From the NCBI GenBank assembly GCA_001563335.1, contig LRSL01000033.1, positions 1 through 54,985 on the forward strand: DNA of 54,985 nt, read 5' to 3'. Origin of the DNA: Candidatus Thorarchaeota archaeon SMTZ1-45. GTDB lineage: Archaea > Asgardarchaeota > Thorarchaeia > Thorarchaeales > Thorarchaeaceae. The notes below the pieces were generated by a model. That model saw nothing but the letters and a program-made list of their open reading frames with translations, ran no database searches and had not been told where the DNA came from. Both the position numbers and the translations under genes were made by a program. Shown one piece after another: positions 25,090 to 34,084 of the stretch. How positions within the stretch are numbered: the first letter of the stretch is position 1; the number at the start of each line of letters is the position of its first letter.

Positions 25090-25962
25090 ATGTGGTTTGA
25101 TCCATCAATTACGGACATTCTCAGAGATATCCTACCGGGTTTGGGTGATTTCTTCCTTCTCATGTCCCAACTGGGAGGTGAAACATTCTACATCGCCCTG
25201 TTGCTAATACTATATTGGGCATTTAACAAGAGAGAGGCCATACTTGCTTCGTATATACTCATTGCAGCAATAATCTCAAACTACTGGCTGAAGATTATGA
25301 TTGCTAATGAGAGACCACCTGTGAGTAATTGGCTTCCTGGTGCAGATGGCCCAAACTATAGCACACCTAGTGGTCATTCCCAGAACTCTGCAACTCTCTA
25401 CAGCTGGTTCACAGCGAGAGTCAGGACATGGTGGATGGGACTCATTGCAATCATACTCACACTGTTGATTGGCATTTCCAGAGTGTATATTGGTGTCCAT
25501 TTTCTGGAGGATGTGCTGCTTGGATGGGGAATTGGTATAATCACGGTTCTTCTGTTCGTATATTTTGAGAAACCTGTTAGAGAATATCTTTCAAAATACA
25601 ATGCTGAACACTTGTTGCTTGTATTGATGTTCATTGGATTATTGATGACTCTGACTAATTCATTCCTACCGCCACCGCCGAATGATAATTTTGGTGCGTA
25701 CGGAGGACTGACAATAGGATTTGCCTTGGGGCTTATTCTTGAAATGAGGTTCGTGAACTTCACCACTGAGCCCTATGAGGGACAGAAATGGCGTTTGGTG
25801 ATACGAGTTGTAATCGGTTTGATTCTAGTCATTGGTTTGATGTATTTACTTGCTCCATTCCTTCCGACTGGAGAGATTTGGCTTCGAACAATCCGTTATG
25901 CATTGATAGCGATTACTGGACTGTTCATCTGGCCATTGATATTCAAGAAAGTCAACCTCTGA
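25090..25962 (+). CDS. PAP2-superfamily membrane phosphatase
   Basis: 290 residues with about seven helices. The three phosphatase motifs are in order: K-x6-RP (KIMIANERPP), PSGHSQN and SRVYIGVHFLEDVLLGW, near residues 75, 97 and 138. The His in GHS and the His in GVHFLEDV form the catalytic pair. PAP2 proteins hydrolyse lipid phosphates such as polyprenyl-diphosphate or phosphatidate from the outer face of the membrane. The C-terminal half (FIGLLMTLTNSFL, LTIGFALGLILEM) adds further helices. It stands alone on its strand, 54 bases ahead of the acetoacetate-decarboxylase-like gene. Substrate not known; a polyprenol phosphate for glycosylation would fit. Confidence 0.88.
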   Translation: MWFDPSITDILRDILPGLGDFFLLMSQLGGETFYIALLLILYWAFNKREAILASYILIAAIISNYWLKIMIANERPPVSNWLPGADGPNYSTPSGHSQNSATLYSWFTARVRTWWMGLIAIILTLLIGISRVYIGVHFLEDVLLGWGIGIITVLLFVYFEKPVREYLSKYNAEHLLLVLMFIGLLMTLTNSFLPPPPNDNFGAYGGLTIGFALGLILEMRFVNFTTEPYEGQKWRLVIRVVIGLILVIGLMYLLAPFLPTGEIWLRTIRYALIAITGLFIWPLIFKKVNL

Positions 25963-26015
25963 AATTGCTCTCGACAGATTCAATAATCGGAATTCACAGG
26001 CTTGGAATGTGAGTT

Positions 26016-26738
26016 ATGATGAGAAAGGGGAAGAGTACACCATTATTATCACCAGCATATCCAAGACCACCCTATCACTACATCAATGCTAGACTGTTCT
26101 TGGCAATGTTCAATCCTCCAGAGGATACAATGCAGGATTTGTTACCAGCCCCATTACGGCCCTCACAGATGCCATTAGCTGCATTGATGTTTGGAGAAAT
26201 GCCTTGTAAGGAAACCGGAACCTTCATGGAATCAGGAATTCTGGTACAATGTGTGTTTGACAACCACGAAACCAAGGAAGAGGAAGTTGGTGTCTATTTT
26301 GCCTACAACTATGTGAACACAGATGTCGCACAGGTATCAGGACGTGAGATCTGGGGGTATCCAAGGAAGCTGGCTAATATCTCTCTAAATTGGAGAAAAA
26401 ACACCATCATTGGGAAAGTTGTGAGGGATAGGACTACAATTTACAAAGCCAGCTGCAAGATGGAGGACGAAGGCGCGTGGATTGATAGCGGCCCCAATAT
26501 CAATGCCAAAGTTATTCCAAGTCCATCTGGAGAAGGATATGATCTAGCAGTGTTAACAGCAGCCTATCTTGAGTACACAATAAAGAACGGAAGGTCTGGG
26601 GAGGTCAAAATCGAGATTCAGGGTGGACCTCGGGATGATTTGAGTCCTGTGAAGATTGAATCGCTGATGATAGGGCAGTATTTTGACTGCGACATGCTGC
26701 TTCCTCCGGCAAAGGTTGTCGGTGACCTTAAGCTATAG
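26016..26738 (+). CDS. Acetoacetate decarboxylase superfamily protein with altered catalytic lysine
   Basis: 240 residues. The superfamily signature GREIWGYPRKLA is at about residues 110-121, with the glutamate in MESGILV (E72) preserved. In Clostridium acetobutylicum acetoacetate decarboxylase the same place reads AYPKKLG, where the first Lys (K115) forms the Schiff base and the second (K116) lowers its pKa. Here the first is Arg117 and only the second (K118) remains. The rest of the fold (PLLSPAYPRPPY at the N terminus, PPAKVVGDL at the C terminus) is well conserved. So this is probably a binding or non-decarboxylase member, or uses another residue. Its start region lies 54 bases after the PAP2 gene. 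Confidence 0.82.
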   Translation: MMRKGKSTPLLSPAYPRPPYHYINARLFLAMFNPPEDTMQDLLPAPLRPSQMPLAALMFGEMPCKETGTFMESGILVQCVFDNHETKEEEVGVYFAYNYVNTDVAQVSGREIWGYPRKLANISLNWRKNTIIGKVVRDRTTIYKASCKMEDEGAWIDSGPNINAKVIPSPSGEGYDLAVLTAAYLEYTIKNGRSGEVKIEIQGGPRDDLSPVKIESLMIGQYFDCDMLLPPAKVVGDLKL

Positions 26739-26742
26739 CTCT

Positions 26743-28458
26743 TCACAGATAATCAGATGCTTCTTTCTGGGTCAGTTTATTACCTGCACTTCGGGCATAG
26801 TGTCGAGAGAGGCTTAAGCAAATGACTCCAAAGGGGAAGAGTGCTCCATAAGCGAATAATGGATTCAAGAAGAAACCTAGACCCAGTATCGCAGAAAGTC
26901 CTGTAAACCCAATTATGTTAGGAAGAAGTTGAGCACGAAGGATTGACCACCCACGAATTGGCATCTGAACTGCCCCACCCCTTTGACGTGTGACAATTCG
27001 CTCAGCACGAAAATCACCACCAATGGCTGCCGCATTTGCGGCAATTCCTCCCGCAGCTTGATTAATGAAGACCGCTGAGAGAATCACCACAGGAACATAT
27101 AGTAGCATGCCAGGAGCAATTATCGTGACTAGAATGGATATCGCAGCACTAACAACAAATGCGAAGGGTGCTGAGCTATATACTTTCCCCATCACATAAT
27201 CATACATGCTTAAGGGAGCAAGCTGAAGGTTCATGAGATTACGGCCTTCATAGACGAGCTCGTATCCTGCAAAGCTTACTGCGTATGAGATGACGAAAGG
27301 TACGATAATTGCAATAACAATGAAGGGTGTGAAGCCCATCATAAGCTCACCTCCAGCGAATAAACCAAACACGATAATCACAACAAACCTCATGGGACCA
27401 ACGAGATAATTTGCGAATACTCTCCCTTCTCTTCTGATATTCGTGATGTTATACCAAATCGACACACTTGTTGCTGTGTTGAAAGTAAAACCAGGAATAA
27501 CCTGTGGATTCCAGACATCGTGAGTTATTATTACCTTGTCCTTTGATGTTCTCGTTGAACCACTGGCAAGCCAACCACTATAGTGTGCAGTTTCACTAAC
27601 ATAAGCGTTCAGATTCACAAGAATAATCGCAAGAGCACCATATAATAACGCAAGAAAGACATCATTGATTATTATTTGCTCTCCGACTAGAAAACCAAGT
27701 GATAAGGCACTTGTTGCCGCGCCAGGACTGATACCAGAAGTGAAACCCAGAGTTTCTGCTATCTCAAAAAGAATCGGGAAAATGTTCGCAAACCCCTCAT
27801 CGAGAAAGATGAAGTAATAGTAAAGAGCACTGGCAAGGACAGCCATAGAGGTTCCAATGAACCAACCGACCTGCTTAAGGCGCCTTCTTCCTGCAAGAAT
27901 ACGTGAGAAGAAAAGTCCAACAAGACCTCCAATTGAAACTCCCAAGGTTGATAGAACAAGCATCATACCCACAAATGTAGGGATTGAGAGGAGCGCCAGC
28001 GGAGCATTGGATACCATGCTCAGACCTATGAAGATAGGAGTACCAATCACAAGGAAGAAGACAGAGCTATAAAGAATCACTATAATGGTTTTCTCGAGAA
28101 ATAATGTACGAAGAGAGATAGGCATCGTCATGAGATACTCCATTCTTGAGGAGTTTCCAACGGTTGTAGCACTGAACATTATAGATCCAATGAATGAGAA
28201 CAGGAGAAGGACATTGAATAATGATGATCCAGCCCCGATGTTCTCTGTGAGTAGTGTATCAAGAATATCCCAACCAAACTGGGGAACAAGCCAGTTTATG
28301 CCCCAGATAATTAAAAGCCCAAAAGCTACCGCTGCAATAGGTGCAAATAATCTACGAATCACACTCTTTTGTTCGGTCCTCTTCCCCTTTGCACCTGAAA
28401 CTCTGTAATTCTGTGTCAGGTCTTGTTTCAGTAGGACCCATAAGTCGTTGAGTGTCAC
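26743..28458 (-). CDS. ABC transporter permease (ABC-2-like exporter subunit)
   Basis: 571 residues, with about twelve membrane helices in two halves, consistent with a long archaeal ABC-2 type permease. No substrate-specific signature. The ATG overlaps the ATPase stop by four bases (ATGA-type coupling), so the subunits are co-translated. An Arg/Lys-rich segment (RHYARSAGNKLTQKEASD) closes the protein on the cytoplasmic side. The exported molecule is not known; related transporters carry drugs, lipids or polysaccharides. The gene sits beside the acetoacetate-decarboxylase-like gene (convergent, four bases apart). Confidence 0.85.
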   Translation of the reverse strand: MTLNDLWVLLKQDLTQNYRVSGAKGKRTEQKSVIRRLFAPIAAVAFGLLIIWGINWLVPQFGWDILDTLLTENIGAGSSLFNVLLLFSFIGSIMFSATTVGNSSRMEYLMTMPISLRTLFLEKTIIVILYSSVFFLVIGTPIFIGLSMVSNAPLALLSIPTFVGMMLVLSTLGVSIGGLVGLFFSRILAGRRRLKQVGWFIGTSMAVLASALYYYFIFLDEGFANIFPILFEIAETLGFTSGISPGAATSALSLGFLVGEQIIINDVFLALLYGALAIILVNLNAYVSETAHYSGWLASGSTRTSKDKVIITHDVWNPQVIPGFTFNTATSVSIWYNITNIRREGRVFANYLVGPMRFVVIIVFGLFAGGELMMGFTPFIVIAIIVPFVISYAVSFAGYELVYEGRNLMNLQLAPLSMYDYVMGKVYSSAPFAFVVSAAISILVTIIAPGMLLYVPVVILSAVFINQAAGGIAANAAAIGGDFRAERIVTRQRGGAVQMPIRGWSILRAQLLPNIIGFTGLSAILGLGFFLNPLFAYGALFPFGVICLSLSRHYARSAGNKLTQKEASDYL

Positions 28459-29264
28459 TTCACGTCACCAAGATACTCTGCAATCTTTTGCATATCAGGT
28501 CCACCAGTCAATGAAAGGAAAATCTCCTCCAAGGAACTCTCACCCTTCGCTTGTACTCTGAGCTCTTCCATCGAACCCTCAGCAACCATCTTCCCATCAT
28601 CAATAATACCAATTCTGTCACAGAGTTGTTCAGCTATCTCAAGGATGTGTGTGCTCATCAGGATTGTTACACCTTTTGTACGTAAACCATTGAGAATTTC
28701 CTTTATTGTTGCAGCCCCTCGTGGATCAATACCAGCTTGAAGCTCATCGAGAATCAGGACCTTTGGCTGATGAATTAATGCAGCAACAAGACTGATTTTT
28801 CGTGACATTCCTTTGGAGTATGTTTCTATGAGATCATCACTGGCATCTTTGATGTCAAGCAATGTTAGAAGCTCATCCAACTCGTCCTCACGTTCAGGTC
28901 CTCGTGGAACTCGCCAGATATCGCTCACATAGTTTGCATATTCCCAACCTGTAAGACGTTCAGGTAGGACAGGTTCCTCAGGAACATAGCCCATCATACG
29001 CTTGGCTTCAACAATCTCGGTTCTGATGTCAAAGCCCATTACCTTTGCCGTTCCTTCGGTTGGTTTTAACAAACCTAACAGCATTCTCATCGTAGTTGAT
29101 TTTCCAGACCCATTGGGTCCAAGCATTCCATAGATTTCTCCAGGAGTTACATGAAATGATAGGTTGTCAACTGCAGTGAACTCGCTGAACATTTTCTTCA
29201 AACCGATGGCTTCAATCATCAAAATCGAGAGTTGTTCCTCTGGGACACATTTATGCCTTAGCAT
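28455..29264 (-). CDS. ABC transporter ATP-binding subunit
   Basis: 269 residues from ATG 29264. Walker A is MLGPNGSGKSTTMR, the signature is YSKGMSRKISL, and Walker B is KVLILDELQAGIDP followed by the switch His in STHILE. Note LDELQAG instead of the usual LDEPTxG: the proline after the Walker B glutamate is Leu. A typical exporter of the CcmA/NatA type. An internal ATG at 29219 agrees better with family starts (MIEAIGLKK), whereas the TATA box at 29293-29303 would make ATG 29264 nearly leaderless, so the start is open. It overlaps its permease gene by four bases. Confidence 0.92.
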   Translation of the reverse strand: MLRHKCVPEEQLSILMIEAIGLKKMFSEFTAVDNLSFHVTPGEIYGMLGPNGSGKSTTMRMLLGLLKPTEGTAKVMGFDIRTEIVEAKRMMGYVPEEPVLPERLTGWEYANYVSDIWRVPRGPEREDELDELLTLLDIKDASDDLIETYSKGMSRKISLVAALIHQPKVLILDELQAGIDPRGAATIKEILNGLRTKGVTILMSTHILEIAEQLCDRIGIIDDGKMVAEGSMEELRVQAKGESSLEEIFLSLTGGPDMQKIAEYLGDVK

Positions 29265-29292
29265 CCTAACATATCCTGTTTCATTTGGTAAC

Positions 29293-29303
29293 TGATATAA
29301 GCC
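29293..29303 (-). promoter_or_regulatory. TATA box in the divergent ABC/lipoate ligase promoter
   Basis: The minus strand reads GGCTTATATCA, about 30 bases before ATG 29264. The element is nearly palindromic and lies 21-31 bases before the plus-strand ATG 29324, so one box may serve both genes in a compact 59-base gap. Confidence 0.45.
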
Positions 29304-29323
29304 AAAGCAATTGGCGATAACTC

Positions 29324-30418
29324 ATGACACTTGAGAGTTGGAGGCTTCTCGATTTGGGCCCAATCGCACCAATCGAGACCCAGATTAACTACGATATGAT
29401 TGCTCAAGGAATAACTGAGGGAGAATCCGAAAATACTCTCATTATCTGCTGGCCAGCTAGACCCCTTGTAAGCCTTGGATACTTCCAAGAGATTGAAGCA
29501 GATATAGACACGAAGTTTTGTGATGAGAATGACATCTTCTACACTCGTCGAGTCGTTGGTGGTGGTGGCGTTTATCTCGATGATGGCCAAATGTTCTACC
29601 AATTGATTGGACGGAAAGACAGTCCTATAACACCCAAGAGAATTGATGACTACTATGTCAAGTTTCTTGAAGCCCCTGTTCAGGCATACAGGAATCTTGG
29701 AATACCCGCAGAGTTCAAGCCAGTGAATGACATTATTGCCAATGAAAAGAAGATTTCAGGGAACGGAGCAGGAGACATTGGTGACGCAAGGATTCTTGTT
29801 GGAAATTTAATATTTGACTTCAATTTTGATATGATGGTCAAGGTTCTGAGGGTGCCTAACGAAAAATTCAGGGATAAGATTGCACAGAGCCTTCGAGAGA
29901 GAATGTCTACAATTCTAATACAAACAGGATCAATGCCTGATAGGTTGGAGGTAAAGGAGGACCTCTTACGACTATATGAAGAGACACTCGACATTGAATT
30001 GGTTCCTGGCAAGTTCAATAGGTGGGAAATAGACAGAGTAAACGAACTCAAACCGAAGTACATGTCTGATGAGTGGCTACATTGGAGACGTGGTGGGCGT
30101 CTAGATGCCAGGACCGTGAGAATCTCAGCAACAACACGCGTAGGAACTTCCAACTACAAAGCACCAGGTGGTCTTGTCCGAGTTACTGCTGAGGATGTCG
30201 AAGGGAAGTTAAACGAGATAATCATCAGTGGTGACTTTTTCATGTTACCAATGGATGCCATCTCTAATCTCGAAAAGACACTCATTGGCGCGAAGATAGA
30301 AAATGGAGATCTTTTGAATAGGGTAAATGAGGTATATACTAAGTTCAATATCGAATCACCAGGTGTCACTCCTCAGGATATTGAAACTGCAGTAAAGCTA
30401 GCTTTTGAGCAGAAATAG
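29324..30418 (+). CDS. Lipoate-protein ligase A family protein
   Basis: 364 residues. The biotin/lipoate ligase catalytic core is shown by RRVVGGGGVYLDDGQ at about residues 76-90, and the lysine motif NEKKISGNGAG near residue 142 matches the K-I-x-G-x-A lysine that binds lipoyl-AMP. A C-terminal part of about 110 residues (after GRLDART) resembles the accessory domain of LplA. The enzyme activates lipoate with ATP and transfers it to a lysine of a lipoyl domain. No lipoyl-domain gene (GcvH, E2) lies in the window, so its target is elsewhere. Divergent to the ABC exporter. Confidence 0.88.
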   Translation: MTLESWRLLDLGPIAPIETQINYDMIAQGITEGESENTLIICWPARPLVSLGYFQEIEADIDTKFCDENDIFYTRRVVGGGGVYLDDGQMFYQLIGRKDSPITPKRIDDYYVKFLEAPVQAYRNLGIPAEFKPVNDIIANEKKISGNGAGDIGDARILVGNLIFDFNFDMMVKVLRVPNEKFRDKIAQSLRERMSTILIQTGSMPDRLEVKEDLLRLYEETLDIELVPGKFNRWEIDRVNELKPKYMSDEWLHWRRGGRLDARTVRISATTRVGTSNYKAPGGLVRVTAEDVEGKLNEIIISGDFFMLPMDAISNLEKTLIGAKIENGDLLNRVNEVYTKFNIESPGVTPQDIETAVKLAFEQK

Positions 30419-30446
30419 ATTCAGAAGAATCCATAAGGATGCATCT

Positions 30447-31571
30447 ATGAAACATAACTCAAGAAGAGAGGCGGCGGGTCTTTTGAGTGACAGTTCTCAG
30501 TCATCCTTCCTCGTGAGTGCACCTGGACGAGTTTGCCTTTTTGGAGAACATAGTGACTACTTGGGTTTAGATGTGATTGCAGCAGCAATAAGCATGTCAA
30601 TTGAGATTTTTACAGAACCACGAGAAGATAATTTGGTCCAGGTAAGATATATCGATCTTGACGAATTTGATGTGTTCTCACTGGATTCGGAAATTCAATA
30701 TAGAACCCAGAGAGATTATATCAGAAGCGCATTCAATGTGATGGCGAGAAGAGGAATCAGTCCGAAGCATGGATGGAACCTCGAAGTGAGAGGAACGATA
30801 CCTATTGCAGCCGGGCTCTCAAGCTCCTCTGCGTTGACAGTCGCAGCAATCAAAGCTATTTCAGGGATGGCTGCTTGTAAATTAGAAACCAATGAAATTG
30901 CATTATACGCATATGAGGCAGAAGTTGCAGAGTTTGGTGAAAGCGGCGGAACCATGGATCATTATGCATCATCCATTGGTGGAATCATACATGTGAACAC
31001 TATAAACAACAAGGTTTCCAAATTACCAGCAGAACTAGATACCTTCGTAATTGGCGATTCAGGTGAAAAGAAAAAAGACACCGTTGGAGACCTCCGATAT
31101 ATCAGGTCAACAGTCGAGAGGGAGTATGGAGAGATTGGGAAGATGATAAAGTCATTCAATCGACGTGAAACACAGGCTCTTGAGGTTCAGAAATTAAGAC
31201 GGGGAGTACCAAGTAAAGAGAGAAGAATGGCGGAGGCAACACTTCGTAATAGAGACCTTACTAGACAAGCTCTTAAACTGCTGAGCCAGCTAACACCAGA
31301 CCGTATTGAACTTGGGAGGATGTTGAAAGAACATCATGAGATATTACGAGACGACTTAGAGCGTTCTACACCCAAGATTGAAAGAATGATTTCAGCAGCA
31401 TATGATGCTGGGGCTCTTGGTTGTAAAATAAATGGAAGTGGGGGTGGTGGATCAATGATGGCGTATGCTTCAAAGAATGAACAGGAAGTAGCAGCATCTA
31501 TTGAAGCTGCTGGAGGAACTGCATATATCGTAAGGGTGGGAGAAGGAGTCACTCTCTCATTGAGAAACTAA
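30447..31571 (+). CDS. GHMP-family sugar kinase (galactokinase-like)
   Basis: 374 residues from ATG 30447, preceded by AAGGA at a suitable distance; a longer TTG start at 30405 would overlap the lipoate ligase by 14 bases. APGRVCLFGEHSDYLG near the N terminus is the galactokinase signature (usually GR-x-N-x-x-GEHTDY), PIAAGLSSSSALTVA is the ATP-binding GHMP loop, and GALGCKINGSGGGGSM is the third motif. It probably phosphorylates a hexose such as galactose, N-acetylgalactosamine or a related sugar at C1. Catalytic Asp lies in the ESGGTMDHYAS segment. Its stop overlaps the convergent FTCD gene by four bases. Confidence 0.9.
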   Translation: MKHNSRREAAGLLSDSSQSSFLVSAPGRVCLFGEHSDYLGLDVIAAAISMSIEIFTEPREDNLVQVRYIDLDEFDVFSLDSEIQYRTQRDYIRSAFNVMARRGISPKHGWNLEVRGTIPIAAGLSSSSALTVAAIKAISGMAACKLETNEIALYAYEAEVAEFGESGGTMDHYASSIGGIIHVNTINNKVSKLPAELDTFVIGDSGEKKKDTVGDLRYIRSTVEREYGEIGKMIKSFNRRETQALEVQKLRRGVPSKERRMAEATLRNRDLTRQALKLLSQLTPDRIELGRMLKEHHEILRDDLERSTPKIERMISAAYDAGALGCKINGSGGGGSMMAYASKNEQEVAASIEAAGGTAYIVRVGEGVTLSLRN

Positions 31572-33139
31572 CTGCTCTTAGCAAGCTCTTTCATTCGAAC
31601 CTCTACAATCTCAAGGACTTCATTCTTAAGCAATGTAGCATCTTTCAAGAGTTTCTCTACCTCTTTAGCAGTCTTATCGACGAATGATTTGTCCTTTATA
31701 TTTCCAAGATTGATTCGTACATTCAGGGCAGCACCTTCAATAGCCGCCATGAGCGCATGAGCAGCGACGCCTGCGTCAGTGATTGAGTTTATGTTTCCCT
31801 TCTCAGCAGCCAAGCGCGCATGAGTTAACGCATTGAATGAGTGTTGCATTGTTGTTAATGGGACCTTAGCTGCTTCAATGGTTGCTTCCTCAATGATAGC
31901 ATCCTTCTTTTTCTTTTCAGCAGCAGTTTCTGCGGGAGCTCTCATGGCATCCATGACAACATCGAACGCCTTGGAGTCTTTCTCGATTAGGTCCATAAGG
32001 ACACCTCGATCGTATTCACATGCGTGTCGATGTTCCAGCATCTCTTCCTTAATTCCTGCGAATTTTCGACCAGATAGTGAGAGACCTGTAACCATACAAA
32101 CCAAACCAGCTCCAAATGAACCCAAGGCTGCTGCAACACTTCCGCCACCAGGAGTAGCACGTGCTCTGCGAACCTCGTTTCCAAATTCAATCATTGACAT
32201 TTCAGTGAATGTCTTCTTTGTGGGATCAAACCCACCGGCAAGGTAATAGAGATCGAGAATCATGGATTCATCTAGCCTTTCTGGTTGGAGATAATATCTT
32301 AGAGCATCAAGAAGAGCAAAGAGCGGCACCATTCCAACTATCTCAGTTTCAACGACTGTTGCTCCAAACCTGCGTGCTTCGTTTCGTACAACCTCGAGCA
32401 CTTGATGAATCTTGGTGCGTCTAGGATGCGTCAAGTTCAGAGAGACCTGCACACAGTTCTTTGCGGGAAGGTCAAGGCCAATTCCTTGAACATTGACAAA
32501 ACCTCCAGTCGTAGCACGTACTGCATCAGCACAGACCTTTGCAACTTCAAGATTCGTCGTGCTCAGATTGAAGTTAATTGCTATTAAGAAGTTACGAGCA
32601 CCCGTTGCAGTTGCACCGGCTGTTGGATGTATTTTGCTGGGCCCATAGTCAGGATCTTTCTCAGGATTCGTGCCAATCTCCTCTCTGAGTCCTTCAAATT
32701 CACCCTCACGGATATTTGGTAAATCAACTCGATCTCGCCGGGTTGCAGATTTCGAATAGAGAAAGACTGGGACATTACACTTCTCCGAGAACTCTTTGGC
32801 AAACTCCTTTGAGAGTTCTATACACTCACCGATTGTGGTGCCATGAAGTGGTATAAATGGTACAACATCAACTGCACCCATCCTTGGATGTGCACCCTTA
32901 TGTTTTGTCAGATCAATCTTCTCGACTGCAAGCTCTGCAGCTTTTAGTGCGGCGTTTTTCACCTGTTGTGGTCCACCAATGAATGTGAAGACAGACCGGT
33001 TATGGTCAGGGTCAAATTCTACATCTAGAAGTCGGACACCTTCAACGCTCTTGATAGCGTTTGCCAAAGCATCTATGATACTCTGGTTTCGGCCTTCTGA
33101 AAAGTTGGGCACACACTCAACAACTTTCACAAGATTCAC
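31568..33139 (-). CDS. Bifunctional glutamate formiminotransferase / formimino-THF cyclodeaminase
   Basis: 523 residues from GTG 33139. Residues 1-325 are the formiminotransferase (VECVPNFSEGRN, THKGAHPRMGAVDVVPF with the catalytic His, and the FT C-domain with FVNVQGIGLDL). Residues 330-520 are the cyclodeaminase (RARATPGGGSVAAALGSFGA, DAGVAAHALMAAIEGAALNV). The fused enzyme moves the formimino group from formiminoglutamate to THF and makes methenyl-THF plus ammonia. This fusion is known in animals and some archaea and bacteria. It follows FolD by 49 bases on the same strand, which is the next enzyme for the product. Confidence 0.93.
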   Translation of the reverse strand: MNLVKVVECVPNFSEGRNQSIIDALANAIKSVEGVRLLDVEFDPDHNRSVFTFIGGPQQVKNAALKAAELAVEKIDLTKHKGAHPRMGAVDVVPFIPLHGTTIGECIELSKEFAKEFSEKCNVPVFLYSKSATRRDRVDLPNIREGEFEGLREEIGTNPEKDPDYGPSKIHPTAGATATGARNFLIAINFNLSTTNLEVAKVCADAVRATTGGFVNVQGIGLDLPAKNCVQVSLNLTHPRRTKIHQVLEVVRNEARRFGATVVETEIVGMVPLFALLDALRYYLQPERLDESMILDLYYLAGGFDPTKKTFTEMSMIEFGNEVRRARATPGGGSVAAALGSFGAGLVCMVTGLSLSGRKFAGIKEEMLEHRHACEYDRGVLMDLIEKDSKAFDVVMDAMRAPAETAAEKKKKDAIIEEATIEAAKVPLTTMQHSFNALTHARLAAEKGNINSITDAGVAAHALMAAIEGAALNVRINLGNIKDKSFVDKTAKEVEKLLKDATLLKNEVLEIVEVRMKELAKSS

Positions 33140-33188
33140 CAGTGCCCGCTCGGGGAGCCGATATACAAAAGCGTTTGGGAATGCATCC

Positions 33189-34073
33189 TTATTCTATCAT
33201 TTGTGCTCTATATGCTGAAACAAGGTTCTTCAAGAGCATCGCAATCGTCATTGGTCCGACTCCTCCTGGGACGGGGGTCACGCATAGAGCCTTGTCCTTT
33301 ACATTTTCAAAATCGACGTCTCCCAGGGGAGTAGCAACATCAATGACGACAGCTCCTTCTTTGACCATATCTGTAGTGATGAAGAAGGGGTCGTCCTCAG
33401 AGGTACGTCGACCTATTGCACTAACTAGGACATCAGCTTGTCTAGTGAAGAATGGCAAGTCTTTGGTTCTCGAGTGACAGACTGTGACTGTAGCATTCCT
33501 GTTCAATAAAAGCATGATCAAAGGTTTACCTACGATTGTTGACCGATTGATAATCACAGCATGTTTTCCAGATAGATCATTCCAGCCAATCCTGTCAAGT
33601 ATAGTTACAATACCATGAGGCGTGGCAGCACTCAAGTCTTCGCCACCATAAAATAAGCGATACACATTAGCAGGTGAAAATCCATCCACATCTTTTAGAG
33701 GATTGATAGATCCAATGATTGTTTTCTCATCGATATGTTTCGGTATGGGAAGTTGTACTAGAATTCCATGCACCGATGCATCATCATTTAACTTCTTTAT
33801 CAATCTGAGAAGTTCAGCCTGTGTGGTAGTTTCAGGAAGATCATGATGGTCTGAAAGAATGCCAGCTTTGTTTGATGCCTTGTGTTTCATTCTAACATAC
33901 ATCTGTGAACCAGGGTCCTCTCCAACAATGACTGTTACTAGCTTGGGAGAAACTCCATGATGTGCAACAAGTTCTGCGACTTCGTTTTCAACCTCAGTTC
34001 TAATCCGATTTGAGAGACGACGACCCTTGATTTCATGTTCCTCGCATATTGGTTTTAGATCATCATCAGACAT
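33189..34073 (-). CDS. folD: FolD bifunctional methylene-THF dehydrogenase/methenyl-THF cyclohydrolase
   Basis: 294 residues, standard FolD size. The catalytic Y-x-x-x-K appears as QMYVRMKHKASNKAGI, ILVQLPIPKHIDE is the second signature, and DVDGFSP plus INRSTIVGKPL (NADP-binding Rossmann) are characteristic, ending in TPVPGGVGPMTIAML. The enzyme interconverts methylene-, methenyl- and formyl-THF. It is directly between Fhs (11 bases upstream) and FTCD (49 bases downstream), so all three form one operon that links formate and formiminoglutamate to the C1-THF pool. Confidence 0.95.
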   Translation of the reverse strand: MSDDDLKPICEEHEIKGRRLSNRIRTEVENEVAELVAHHGVSPKLVTVIVGEDPGSQMYVRMKHKASNKAGILSDHHDLPETTTQAELLRLIKKLNDDASVHGILVQLPIPKHIDEKTIIGSINPLKDVDGFSPANVYRLFYGGEDLSAATPHGIVTILDRIGWNDLSGKHAVIINRSTIVGKPLIMLLLNRNATVTVCHSRTKDLPFFTRQADVLVSAIGRRTSEDDPFFITTDMVKEGAVVIDVATPLGDVDFENVKDKALCVTPVPGGVGPMTIAMLLKNLVSAYRAQMIE

Positions 34074-34084
34074 GAATTCACCTC

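Noticed and set aside
31833..32246. 137-codon plus-strand open frame inside the FTCD gene
   Set aside because: Antisense to the conserved cyclodeaminase domain; coding evidence is on the minus strand.
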